Source of the DNA: Bolinopsis microptera
Lineage: Eukaryota > Ctenophora > Tentaculata > Lobata > Bolinopsidae
Direction: 5' to 3'
Length of the DNA stretch: 64,000 nucleotides
NCBI RefSeq assembly: GCF_026151205.1
Contig: NC_087079.1
Coordinates: 5,537,230 to 5,601,229 of the forward strand
The position numbers were made by a program, and so were the translations under genes. Below the pieces are notes generated by a model that saw only the letters and a list, made by a program, of their open reading frames with translations, ran no database searches and had not been told where the DNA came from. Within the stretch, counting starts at the first letter, position 1. The number at the start of each line of letters is the position of its first letter. This document shows, piece by piece, positions 50,901 through 60,381 of this stretch.

Positions 50901-51999
50901 TTAAAACATTAAATTTATAGTCCTATTTTTGTGTCCGAACAGTCTGAGACAAGGCCGAAGGAGAGTGAATACTCATTTTTCTAAGTGTTGGTTATATTAT
51001 TGCATATTGGACATTGGTGGATAATAACCTTACAGATTTGTTACACAGCAGAGTCCACTCTTGCATACACGGTAAATCATTAAGTTATAAGCTTTTACCG
51101 TAGCCCTTTATTTTACAGAAAAAAGTATAACCAATCTTAAACACAAGTTAAGATTTCCTTGTAACGATTAAATATGGTCAGTGACCGTCTAAGGTATCCT
51201 CAAATCGTATGCAAATTACGAAATAAATAAATATTTGGAAGGTCTACTTCTTTGAGACCTAATAACTCGACTACAAAAACTTCTCTTCTTCTTTCACCTC
51301 ACTAGTGCTGTGGACGCTATTATACTGCATCACGAAAAATAAATTAATTTTCTAGTTGATGCTTGAAATGACCTGAATTTGTATCATTTCGACAAAACCA
51401 CTCTTCTCGGGCAAGGTAAATTATCGACGTTTCAATGCAACTGACTACGATAAAATCGTAACAAAATAGGTGAATCATCAAGAGAATCTAGACAACTTTT
51501 TTAGAAAACCTAGACAACTGATTGGTTAATGGCTGCGACGAGTCAACACCAAATATCTAACCTGATGAACAGTGAGTCCAGGGTACTTCTGGGTCAGAAC
51601 ACCCAGAGAAGCAGCAACAGTCTTACAGGGCTCCGACCAGGTCGCAGTGAAGTGTAACACTAACACCTGGTAACAGGTAGTTTAATACTTTAATAGTTTA
51701 ATTATTTATAATTATTAAGTTTCATGGATTTAATATTTCCATGGATTTGATAGTTTAATGGATTTAATATTGGGTCACATATTTTGACCATAGGGTGGTC
51801 AGTGGTCACAACATAGGTCACATAAGTTTAAGGTAAGTTACTAGAACTATTTATAATATTCTTGATTGGTATGTAGTTGTTTAATTTCAGGAATCAGGAG
51901 TATGTATGACAGGTAGTATTGATGAAATTCACATTTAACAGGACCCACCTGTTCATTTGACTCTATGAGTTGTTGCACAGCACCCTCACTGCTTATCAT
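44909..51999 (-). CDS. GLRX3: Multidomain monothiol glutaredoxin (PICOT), eight exons
   Basis: Binds [2Fe-2S] clusters and delivers iron-sulfur in the cytosol and nucleus, usually with BolA2. Exons: 51949-51999, 51562-51666, 46834-46923, 46221-46391, 45830-45970, 45489-45623, 45249-45371, 44909-45043; all are phase 0 and give 316 residues (human 335). Domain order is a thioredoxin-like domain (about 18-110, with WSEPC at 27-31), Grx-A (about 133-230) and Grx-B (about 232-316). Grx-B has the canonical CGFS at 245-248, but Grx-A has CKFT at 143-146. Each Grx keeps the WPTYPQ cis-Pro motif. Intron 2 (4.6 kb) contains transposon sequence and a 2.2-kb purine-rich array. A 43-bp repeat array lies 32 bp upstream of the start. 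Confidence 0.95.
46924..47379 (-). other. GLRX3 intron 2, 3' part; no feature
   Basis: Unremarkable intronic sequence between exon 3 and the dispersed repeats. Confidence 0.5.
47466..47901. repeat. Diverged roughly 265-bp repeats, left side
   Basis: The segment around atacgattttcttgaaac, agacggataatatgtgcaag and ccaaatttgagatatcac occurs at about 47560-47660, again in diverged form at 47825-47901, and continues across the inverted-repeat element at 50613-50785. The last copy is thus split by the element. Confidence 0.75.
47985..48110. repeat. ggacattggcgga-type minisatellite
   Basis: About nine 12-18-bp units of ggacattggcggac with variants, near the left end of the TIR element. The related complement-type unit tatgtccgcc/tatgtccgtc lies at 50460-50560. 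Confidence 0.9.
48118..50290. repeat. 2.2-kb purine-rich (GGA-type) minisatellite
   Basis: Nearly uninterrupted aggaggaggactgaggagg-like sequence with almost all purines on the plus strand. Higher-order blocks of about 430 bp recur: the ggactggggaggaggagaac block is at about 48510, 48900, 49345 and, in variant form, 50148. Long Ser/Pro/Leu-rich frames on the minus strand are by-products of the repeat. In the GLRX3 pre-mRNA this is a CU-rich tract. Confidence 0.95.
50452..50560. repeat. tatgtccgcc minisatellite
   Basis: About ten tatgtccgcc/tatgtccgtc decamers near the right end of the TIR element. Confidence 0.9.
50613..51561 (-). other. GLRX3 intron 2, 5' part
   Basis: The first 170 bp continue the dispersed repeat interrupted by the TIR element; the rest is AT-rich with no feature. 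Confidence 0.5.
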
Positions 52000-52030
52000 G
52001 GTGGTAATATCTGGTGTATAATGCTGGGGG

Positions 52031-52369
52031 TACAATATAGTTGTTACAGTGATGTGGGTAATGTACTATGTAGTACAATATAGTTGTTACAGTGATGTGG
52101 GTAATGTACTATGTAGTACAATATAGTTGTTACAGTGATGTAGGTAATGTACTATGTAGTACAATATATTTGTTACAGTGATGTGGGTAATGTACTATAA
52201 TGTAGTACAATATAGTTGTTACAGTGATGTGGGTAATGTACTATGTACTATGTAGTACAACTTGTGATGTGAGTAATGTACTATGTAGTACAATATAGTT
52301 GTTACTGTAGTGATGTGGGTAATGTACTATGTAGTATTGTGTGGGTAATGTACTATGTAGTACAACTTA
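52031..52369 (-). repeat. 43-bp tandem repeat just upstream of GLRX3
   Basis: About seven copies of tacaatatagttgttacagt-gatgtgggtaatgtactatgtag begin 32 bp from the GLRX3 start codon. Each carries the inverted repeat TGTACTA-tg-TAGTACA. By position it is promoter or 5' UTR sequence. Confidence 0.85.
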
Positions 52370-53043
52370 AAAGGGAGATCTTTATATTGAATATTATTCT
52401 ATTAAGATCAACAATTATGTGTTTGTTATATCATTTAGAAGGGAATAGAATTTTTGTAAATTTAATTTTTGTCAAGGATTCAAATAAAAGCCCGAATTGA
52501 ATTAGCTAATTAGTTAATTTGCTCATTAGTTAATTAGTTAATTTGCTAATTAGTTAATTTGCTTCATATCGTTTACCACACATTAACTTGATCAGGAATT
52601 ACTAAAACATCATAAGCACAGCAATACGGAAAAAAACGAAATAAGAAGTACCAAAAATAACTGGGATTTGGTTCCTTTAACTGTACACATTACTGCGGGA
52701 AAAAAACATATTAATAACATCCGGTCAACATCTGATCATCTACTTTATCTTGAACAATTAATAGGAATCAGTGAGATCAAAAACTGGAGATATAAATAAG
52801 TTAATTTTTATGTGAAGTAAAGTAACCCAATTAATATTAATAATATAGCATTAACAAAATAGTCACGATTGGCCAAAGCATTTATGCGCCATGTTCACTG
52901 TTCAAGAACAACAGATATTTTAATAAGATCGTATTAGAAAAATACAAATCCAAGATAAAAAGGCGCAAAACAAGTTCATGAAACTGATATTAAAGTTCGG
53001 TAAAAACACAACTAGTGTAATATACAATATACGTATATATATA
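52370..53043. other. Intergenic, AT-rich
   Basis: Contains a run of ttagttaattagttaatttg repeats at about 52500-52562 with many TAAT cores. No gene. Confidence 0.6.
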
Positions 53044-53102
53044 TTTTTTCAAATATACATATTTGTATATTATATATATACAAATATGTATATTTGAAAA
53101 AA
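53044..53102. repeat. 27-bp perfect inverted repeat, 5-nt loop
   Basis: 53044-53070 (starting ttttttcaaatatacat) is fully complementary to 53076-53102. It lies about 125 bp 3' of the galactosyltransferase stop codon and would form a strong hairpin if in the 3' UTR. Confidence 0.9.
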
Positions 53103-53226
53103 AAGAGAACAACAATAATTGGTGAGTGGTGTTGGTGAACATGATTAAGTAAAACGTTTTTAACATTCTATAACTCTCTCTAAAATCTAAAATAAAAACT
53201 CTACCAGATGTAGCTCTAACTAAACG

Positions 53227-54210
53227 CTAACAATAAGCTACCCCCTGTTCATACTTTTCCATAAACTCCTCCATTTGGTCAAGCTTAACGTAGTGCATCA
53301 GCAGGGCCTGCTTATTACTACACCCATATTTCTGATGCCAATAAAACCCCCTGATGGTAGACACTTCTATTTTCCCTGAATGATAGGCCAGGGTCCCCAT
53401 AAACGCGTCCTCTACATAAAATAAAGGTTGAACCCCCGTGTCCCACACAGACTTAAGTTCCTGGACAGTATCAAATGATAGCACATACCCGCTGCCACTG
53501 CAGTACGGAGGATATGTATCTGGATCCCACAGTTCCTTACCAACACCGTATCTGCCACGCCGCAGAACGGGCTGCCGGTTCGTTCTTGCGCCTCCAAAGA
53601 ACATTTTACCGCCCGAATTACTGTTCAGCTGCTCGTGGAGGTACCTGTTCAGCAGCTTAATATTAATGAAACTATCATCATCCGTCTTGACTAAAAAGGA
53701 AAAGTTATAAGTATCCACAGAGTACTGCAACAACCACAGGACCTTCAACACAAGGTTATGATAACTATCCAGTTCATCCGCCATGATCATGTCCTGATAC
53801 ATCTCAATCTCCGCCTCTAGCTTACCCATTGTCTCTGCACTCTCCGTCTTACCCACTACAAACACGTACTTCCACCTGTCTATCTCAGTCCCATCATCTT
53901 CCAGCCACTGGTACCCCGCCCAGCTCTTCTTCCTGATTACTTCACGGTGCGGGGTGTGATCTGGCGCTGTTATCACGAACACTATGAAGGTATAGTAGGG
54001 TTTCTGCTCGGTGGATTCCACCTCAACTAACTGGCCTTGTTCCTCCACTGCAATGGTATCATTGCCTGCTAGGTTGAAGCCCGTGTGTTCGAACTCTTTT
54101 TCCTCGCTGTGGTAACTGAGGTTGAGGATGACGTAGGCTACACCCGTTAGGCTGAGGACTATGTACCAGAAGAGGAGGTTGGAGACGCCTCGTGTGTGAT
54201 TATCACTCAT
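53227..54210 (-). CDS. Beta-1,3-galactosyltransferase family protein (GT31)
   Basis: 327 residues, single exon. Golgi type-II membrane enzyme transferring galactose (or a related sugar) in beta-1,3 linkage. A short cytosolic tail and one membrane helix (about 12-33, LLFWYIVLSLTGVAYVI) precede the catalytic domain. That domain has FVVGKTES, the metal-binding KTDDDSF, PYCSGSGYVLS and EDAFMG. The C-terminal GCSNKQALLMHY is closest, from memory, to B3GALT6, which makes the proteoglycan linker. Length fits the family. It is on the same strand as GNL3, whose stop is 385 bp upstream. Confidence 0.9.
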   Translation of the reverse strand: MSDNHTRGVSNLLFWYIVLSLTGVAYVILNLSYHSEEKEFEHTGFNLAGNDTIAVEEQGQLVEVESTEQKPYYTFIVFVITAPDHTPHREVIRKKSWAGYQWLEDDGTEIDRWKYVFVVGKTESAETMGKLEAEIEMYQDMIMADELDSYHNLVLKVLWLLQYSVDTYNFSFLVKTDDDSFINIKLLNRYLHEQLNSNSGGKMFFGGARTNRQPVLRRGRYGVGKELWDPDTYPPYCSGSGYVLSFDTVQELKSVWDTGVQPLFYVEDAFMGTLAYHSGKIEVSTIRGFYWHQKYGCSNKQALLMHYVKLDQMEEFMEKYEQGVAYC

Positions 54211-54595
54211 TACGTCATGTCATTGTGGTGGTTGTTACTGTTGTTTCATTACCTGGATGGTGAGGTCGTGATTATAGGGTTTTGAGATGTAAGGAACTGG
54301 GATTAGGTGTCACACAAATTTGTATTAATAAAGTATGTTTGATCGTTTTAGTTTTTACTTGATTATCCGTATTGAATACTGAGCTGGAAGCAAGAAAAAC
54401 ATTAACAGTTGAACGAATAAGAGAATAAATTAATACAAGCCATCGGATAAGATTACGACAAACTTAGAAACTCAGGTCTTGGTAAAACGCGTTTCAGCTG
54501 GAATCGGAAATGAAAAAAGTTTAAAAGTTTAAAAACTGCGTACGGCTTGAATATTAAAATTCTTGAAGGCCCTTTTCAACATAACAATATAACAG

Positions 54596-56952
54596 TTAAC
54601 ACATTTCTTCCTCGTCATCAAGCTCACTTTCATCTCCATCTTCTTCCTCATCTTCCTCTTCTATACCCTCATCAATATCCATATCATTAAACTTCTTCTT
54701 CTTCTCTGTCTTCGTTATCTCTATGTTTAGCTGTGTGGAAAGCTTGTTAACGGGCTGTAACCACGACCTTCACTATCATATTATAATATACATAATAATA
54801 TCAAAAACAATCGGAATCAGCACTCAGCAAGTTGAACGATATACCAATCACGGATATTTATAATCTTATACTGTATTAGATAAAGCATTATTAAAGAAAA
54901 TTAAAACCAAAGTCACCTCAGAAGAGTTAAGTCTGAGTGCGTCACCGTCGAACATCAATCTGTGAACATCCTGAATCTGTTCCTCGGGAATTACTCCGCC
55001 AGCAATCCCATTTTCACACACAACGTAGAACTTTATTTTCTTATCTCGGAACCTTTTAAGAACCAGTCGTCCCACTGCTTCGTGGTCAGTCTCTTTTTTG
55101 CAGTACAGATTGAACCTGAGAGAGTATAGTTTTAGATATAATGCCCTATAATCGTGGAATGTTTTTTTGATAAAACTTCCTGTAATGTTTAGGGCATCGT
55201 AAAATGTACTACGTTAGTGACTGACATATTATAATTCAAAATTCATATTGTTGTAACTTTGCGGATGATCATTGCCATCTTTAACTTTGCTATCAAATTT
55301 TTATGATTTAAGTGATAAACAGGAAATTTCAATGATCCCCAAACTACATTTTCCCCAAACCACCAATCAGTCTAATGAGTACAAACCTCACTGCAAGAGC
55401 ATCTGTCAAACCCTCGGGATGGCTGTAATCAGGTAGAGTGAAATGGAACATGGCATCTTGTTTACTGATACACTGTGCTAGAGCCATCATTACTTCAGTG
55501 GGGTAGTTCATAAAGTTGTGTATATTGTGTAGCACGTTTAGCAGCCCTTTGTACTCCATCTCTATTAAACCTGAGATAAGGGGAGAGTAGGAATCTATGA
55601 AATAGGAGTGAAGTGAAATCCATGATAAGAAAATAAACAGTTTCTCATATACATTATACAGCATGTACGTAAATTTGTAAATGCTGAAATTCTTCATTTG
55701 GTAGGATCTTTTATCATTTTAGGAAAACAGAAATAAGTATAATATGTAAAACAAGTGACCTGATTCCCATGATAAATATAATATTGAATGTATTAGCTTT
55801 TGTTTGGCGGCTTATAAAAGTCGGTTACCTGGCATAGTGACCAGTTTGAGATTGTCACTGAGCTTTGTCATGGTGCTTCTCTTAGCTTTTGTTCTACCGC
55901 ATTGCTTCAGAATTGTGCTGACAACGGAAGATTTCCCAACTTGAGGACCCCCAATAATACCAATCTTCAGTTCTGAAATATAACGATTATTATAAAATTT
56001 TGAGCATGTCATACTTAGAAAAACATGATCAAATGTTTACAGATTCTCATGGTACCTTACATCATAGCATCTAAAAATTTTTTTTTTTTTCAAAATTCCA
56101 CAAACCTTCTGTAGAAGGAATCTGTTTGAGGTGTGACAGGAATGGTTTTGCCCCACCAAACCTGGCGAGAGTTGCTTTATAAGCTGATATTATCTGCTCA
56201 CACTCTGTAAGCATGATTTCTGTGCTTTTTAACACAAATGTAGGAGCTTTCTTGCTGTAAACTGAGTACCTGTAAAATTAAAATATTAGCTTGTATTTTA
56301 CCTGATATCTAGAGAACCTGAAATAATTCATAGAACATGGTTCAAACATAATAGTATGTAGTATTTGTAACTTTGGATCAGTAACCCAGAGGAGGATTTC
56401 TGTTGTGAGTAAATTAAAAATTAATCAGAGTAGATTCTCAAGATTTGAAAATCATAAGAATTAAGTAACAAACCATTGATGAGCAACAGACTTTGGCACA
56501 AGATCAACTTTATTTAAAACAAAAACAACTGATTTGTCAGCACTTGAGAGTTCTGAAAAGGTTTTGTCACAGAAGCATTCCATAGGGCTGCGAATATCAA
56601 TCACCCAAACAATGATGTCACACTGAGAGATCGTCACATGAGCAGAGACTGATTTTGCTGCTGCAACTGGAGTAGTCTGAACTTTAGGCTTTTGCACAAC
56701 AATTAGGGGTTTTTTCTTTCTCTGCTTTTTCAGCTCATTTTTAGCTTCAGTCTGATTCAAAGCTTCAAGAAGCAGTTCTTCCTTAAATGGGGCAAGATTA
56801 GGAATGCTTCCATCAATGGTCTTCTTCTTTTTGTTGGTGTTCTTCATAGTTTTAGCAAGCTTCTTGTTGTGTTCACGGACCTTCTTTCTGATCTTGTACT
56901 TCTTGTGACACGTCATACGCTTGCTCTCCTTCTGATTGAATGCCTTCACCAT
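54596..56952 (-). CDS. GNL3: Nucleostemin-type nucleolar GTPase, six exons
   Basis: Nucleolar circularly permuted GTPase of the MMR1/HSR1 group, acting in 60S ribosome biogenesis. Exons: 56474-56952, 56106-56269, 55829-55972, 55387-55570, 54917-55115, 54596-54754, all in phase, 442 residues (human GNL3 is about 549). The basic N terminus has KRMTCHKKYKIRKKVREHNK, nearly as in vertebrate nucleostemin. G4 (NKVDL, 147-151) comes before G1 (GGPQVGKSS, 222-230), the permuted order. G3 is TMPG around 260-263, lacking the usual Asp. An acidic tail (EEEDEEEDGDESELDDEEE) ends the protein. Early animals often have one gene for GNL3 and GNL3L, so the symbol is approximate. Confidence 0.9.
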
Positions 56953-58488
56953 TTTTGCTCCTGTACTAAGAATATACTGATATTAGCTTTAAATTCATCT
57001 TTAGAAAAGTAGAAACAAATACAAAAAATGGTCAGTACACCCTACTTAAGACTTCTTTGGCCAGCACCAGGACCATGATGAAATAGTAATACACAAATGT
57101 AGCTTTCTATGATAATTCAGTATGAAATCAATAGAATATTACAAAGCCCCTTTCAATTGATGACTCTCAGTAGTTAGTCAACTATTATTAGAATTGATCA
57201 TGATTTCCGCTTGGTACTCATTAGGTCTCTAAGAAAGCCAACAGTGTGCTGATATGCATTGTCACATGTACTTACTTAAAAGGAGCACACGGCCCATTTC
57301 GGACTTGCACGAGTTATACTTATTATTAGAATTGAAGTCACCAATTGAAAGAAGCTGGTTAATATTACTGAGAGTGGGAGTTAATTAAACCAAGCAACTT
57401 TGTGTTTTATAAATATTCAACCTGTTCTAAAATTTCGAAGAAGGCTTGAACCCTGAATTAGAGTCAAAATGTGAGAAAAATTAAATCAAGCTGTCAAAGA
57501 GATCCTGATTTCCAAGCTTCAAGTTGTTTTCCGTCAGCGAATAAATACAGGAATAAGTGCAAACAATGAAGTTTTGCAGATCGGGAACAGTGATACTGAT
57601 GATTTAGCAAAATAATAATAACAATAATTCTATGTAGTTACATAATTGAAACAATTATGGCCCCTCATTGTGGGCAGCAGAGGCGGCTATTGAGGGCGTC
57701 CAGGCGTCCGTGGACGCCCTAAAATTATTATCTGGTGCTTGAAAATAGAAAAAGTGATTAGTGATAGCATTCGGAAATATCTAATCGCAATATAAAGCTA
57801 GATTTGTTCACTCAAACGTTCGAATGTAAGCGCATGCATGATCTTACGTACTCAGCACATCAAGCGCATCCCACTTCAGGTAATCTATATGATTTGGTTG
57901 TCCAGGACACCATGCAATTTGAACTATTAACTGCTATGATACGGCGCGGCTGAGATTGTACACGTGTGGTGTCCTGTTTCACCCATGTTATAAGCTACTG
58001 CCTAATGCCTCACACCTCATGCAGATGTGACCAGATGTAAAGAAGAAACTGGAGCACAAGAAAAGCAATCCCGTGCTCTTATGGTGAAAGGAGTAAGGAC
58101 TACAATTTATATTTTGCCCTTAATGTTTGCTGGATCGATCCCAAAGATCCAAGAAACGCAGAATTACGGGATACCGGGTAGCTTGTAATTGATTATTCAT
58201 TATCATATACATATACAATTTTCAGAACATGTATCAGAATATTTTAATACTTTAGTATCAAGTATGGTTTCGTTCGTACTCAAACATCAAATGATGAATT
58301 GGTTTTTTTGAAAACTGGCCACGGGCCTAAATATTACATATCAATCAATTACAATTCATTAATATTACCAATATTAAAAACTATCGAAAATATTCAAGAA
58401 AGTATTCTCTAGCCAAAGGGCTCAATATTTAAATCTAAATCTTCAATATTGTCTGGTTTATATCGCAACTTGGGCCCTCTGTCCCCCC
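56953..58488. other. Intergenic, probable transposon remnants
   Basis: No gene. A 10-bp stem hairpin (agggcgtcca/tggacgccct) lies at 57693-57720 next to cagaggcggc, which looks like an hAT-type terminal motif; no partner end was found. Confidence 0.4.
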
Positions 58489-60381
58489 TTATATCGTAAT
58501 AACCGTTGTCTTTAATACCTCAAAGCGCAAGCGCTTTCTAAGATATGTAACTGAGTCTGAATAACGCTGACCCGTTGGAGATTCCATCTTTTGTGCAAGC
58601 TTCTTAATCAAGCGTTGCGCTTCGACTCCCATGCCTCCTGTTGTGGAGAAAACTAAAGGTGTAAAGGTAGCTTTTTCCACTTCTAGGACCCGTGCATTAT
58701 ATGCTCTTTTCTTCTCAGTCTCGTGAGCCAAATACATCATAGGAATTGGTTTAGCGGCGTTGGTTGGAGCAGGAGCGTGAAACACTCTTACATCAAAAAA
58801 TGCTCTTTCCAACGCATTCCAAACTGATCTTGCTGATATATCTAGTCGGGCTTGATCTCCAGTTACTGTACCTCGTGGTAACTGCATGCCACTGACTGGA
58901 AGAAGAGGGAGCTCTGTCTGAACGTCTTTGCATTTGACTGTCCGCATGATATTAGCTATTGTATCTCGAAGTGAGTTATGCCTCCAGGTCACATAACCCC
59001 CAAGTTTACACGTGAGGGCATGGTTTGCGGAGTAGGAATCACCACAAGTACAAAGTTTTGGACAATCTTTCAGCTTCAGGTTATATCTTAAAGCTATAGC
59101 ATCTGAAAACTGTTGCTTATTCAGGAGATAACCATAGCTTTTGAGTGGTAAGGTGGTTAGCCAGGAACTTGCACCCTTCTCTGCTGCTAGCTGTAACATA
59201 AGTTTAGATGTTTGTGGCAGAGACTCCTGAATTGCCTCCTGTCTTCTGGTGTAATACTCATTGCGATCTTTACTGATGGATGTCTTGATTTCATGGCTTT
59301 TATCCTTGTCTTCAAGATAGTTTACCTCTTGGCTTAGTATAGCCGTTTTTAGCAAAACTGTAGCTTTGACTGAATACAGGAACTCTGAGTTGGCCAGTTC
59401 TGTTATTATAGGGATACCCAGCCCTCCATACCTTGGTGGTAGAGAAAAGATCTCTCTAAGAGTGTCAGTGCAACTAAATGCTCTATCAAGGATTGCTGGA
59501 ATGAACTCCTCTCTGATGGTAAGTTCGAGTGGTTGAAGTCTATCTGCTATCTCAGGTGTAGTCCTACACACATAGTTCCATCTTTTCGAAAGTCCATATA
59601 CAAATGCAGAGTATGCAACTTGAGGCTCTCTTGATGCAATTCCTGCTAATTGCTTCACGTCACGACACCATTCCTCCACTTTCTGGTCTATAAAGCTGTG
59701 ATGCCCTTCTATTGACCCAATAAAACTGCCTAAATACCCTTTCCCAACCGTTGTGATGTTGACATCAGGAAACATCTCTTTTGCAGCTTGTTCAAAATCA
59801 GGCTTCACCACTATCCATGTCTTGGCAGGTTTTGGCTGGTATCCAAACCCTGGTCCATTGCGACACAAAGTTTTCCACCATTTTTGCAGCCCAACTAACT
59901 TTCCTCCTGCAGCTGAGTCATCAGCATACCAAATCTGTTTGGTGCCTTCTATGTTGTGTGTAGAGTAGATTAAGGGCATAGTTGCACAAGCATAGAAACC
60001 CATGGCAGGTGGATCTCCTTGAGTAGTGCCAGATTCACTTAAGATCATCTCCTCTCCGCCAGATATAAATAACTCCGCAGGGGATCTGTAGATGTTCATC
60101 AGATATGTTGCAGCCTCTGGGCAAACCACATACATGTTATTAAGTGCTGCTTCTCTGTTCAACAAATTGAAAGCATTCTCAGCATCAACAAAGATCATTG
60201 CTTCTGTATCAGGGGTTTTAAAGAGCTCTCTGGCTGCATGGACTACAGCCTCCACTCCTCCTTGAAGGCCCGCACAAACCTGAATAGGTGCTGTTGAGGT
60301 AGCAAAATCTTCTTGCAATGTCATCATAACTGATTTGCCAACAATTCTTCTGATAACCTCACCAATCCCTATAGGGCGCAC
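58489..60381 (-). CDS. Retroelement RT and C-terminal nuclease-like part
   Basis: 630 codons. RT motifs are FVDAENAFN, SGTTQGDPPAMG and the catalytic WYADDSA. A KPAKTWIVVKP thumb-proximal block follows. The C-terminal part has a CTCGDSYSANHALTC Zn motif with downstream RHNSLRD and an ARLDISAR...FFDVRV region. That resembles the restriction-like endonuclease of R2/NeSL/CRE elements; I recall similar proteins in corals. The first Met is internal to the RT, so this is not a natural start. Confidence 0.8.
   Translation of the reverse strand: MRPIGIGEVIRRIVGKSVMMTLQEDFATSTAPIQVCAGLQGGVEAVVHAARELFKTPDTEAMIFVDAENAFNLLNREAALNNMYVVCPEAATYLMNIYRSPAELFISGGEEMILSESGTTQGDPPAMGFYACATMPLIYSTHNIEGTKQIWYADDSAAGGKLVGLQKWWKTLCRNGPGFGYQPKPAKTWIVVKPDFEQAAKEMFPDVNITTVGKGYLGSFIGSIEGHHSFIDQKVEEWCRDVKQLAGIASREPQVAYSAFVYGLSKRWNYVCRTTPEIADRLQPLELTIREEFIPAILDRAFSCTDTLREIFSLPPRYGGLGIPIITELANSEFLYSVKATVLLKTAILSQEVNYLEDKDKSHEIKTSISKDRNEYYTRRQEAIQESLPQTSKLMLQLAAEKGASSWLTTLPLKSYGYLLNKQQFSDAIALRYNLKLKDCPKLCTCGDSYSANHALTCKLGGYVTWRHNSLRDTIANIMRTVKCKDVQTELPLLPVSGMQLPRGTVTGDQARLDISARSVWNALERAFFDVRVFHAPAPTNAAKPIPMMYLAHETEKKRAYNARVLEVEKATFTPLVFSTTGGMGVEAQRLIKKLAQKMESPTGQRYSDSVTYLRKRLRFEVLKTTVITI

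Noticed and set aside
53438..53710. Antisense ORFs opposite the galactosyltransferase
   Set aside because: Shadows of the conserved GT31 coding frame without their own motifs.
57676..57720. hAT transposon terminus at cagaggcggc with hairpin
   Set aside because: No second terminal repeat or 8-bp target duplication found within about 1 kb.
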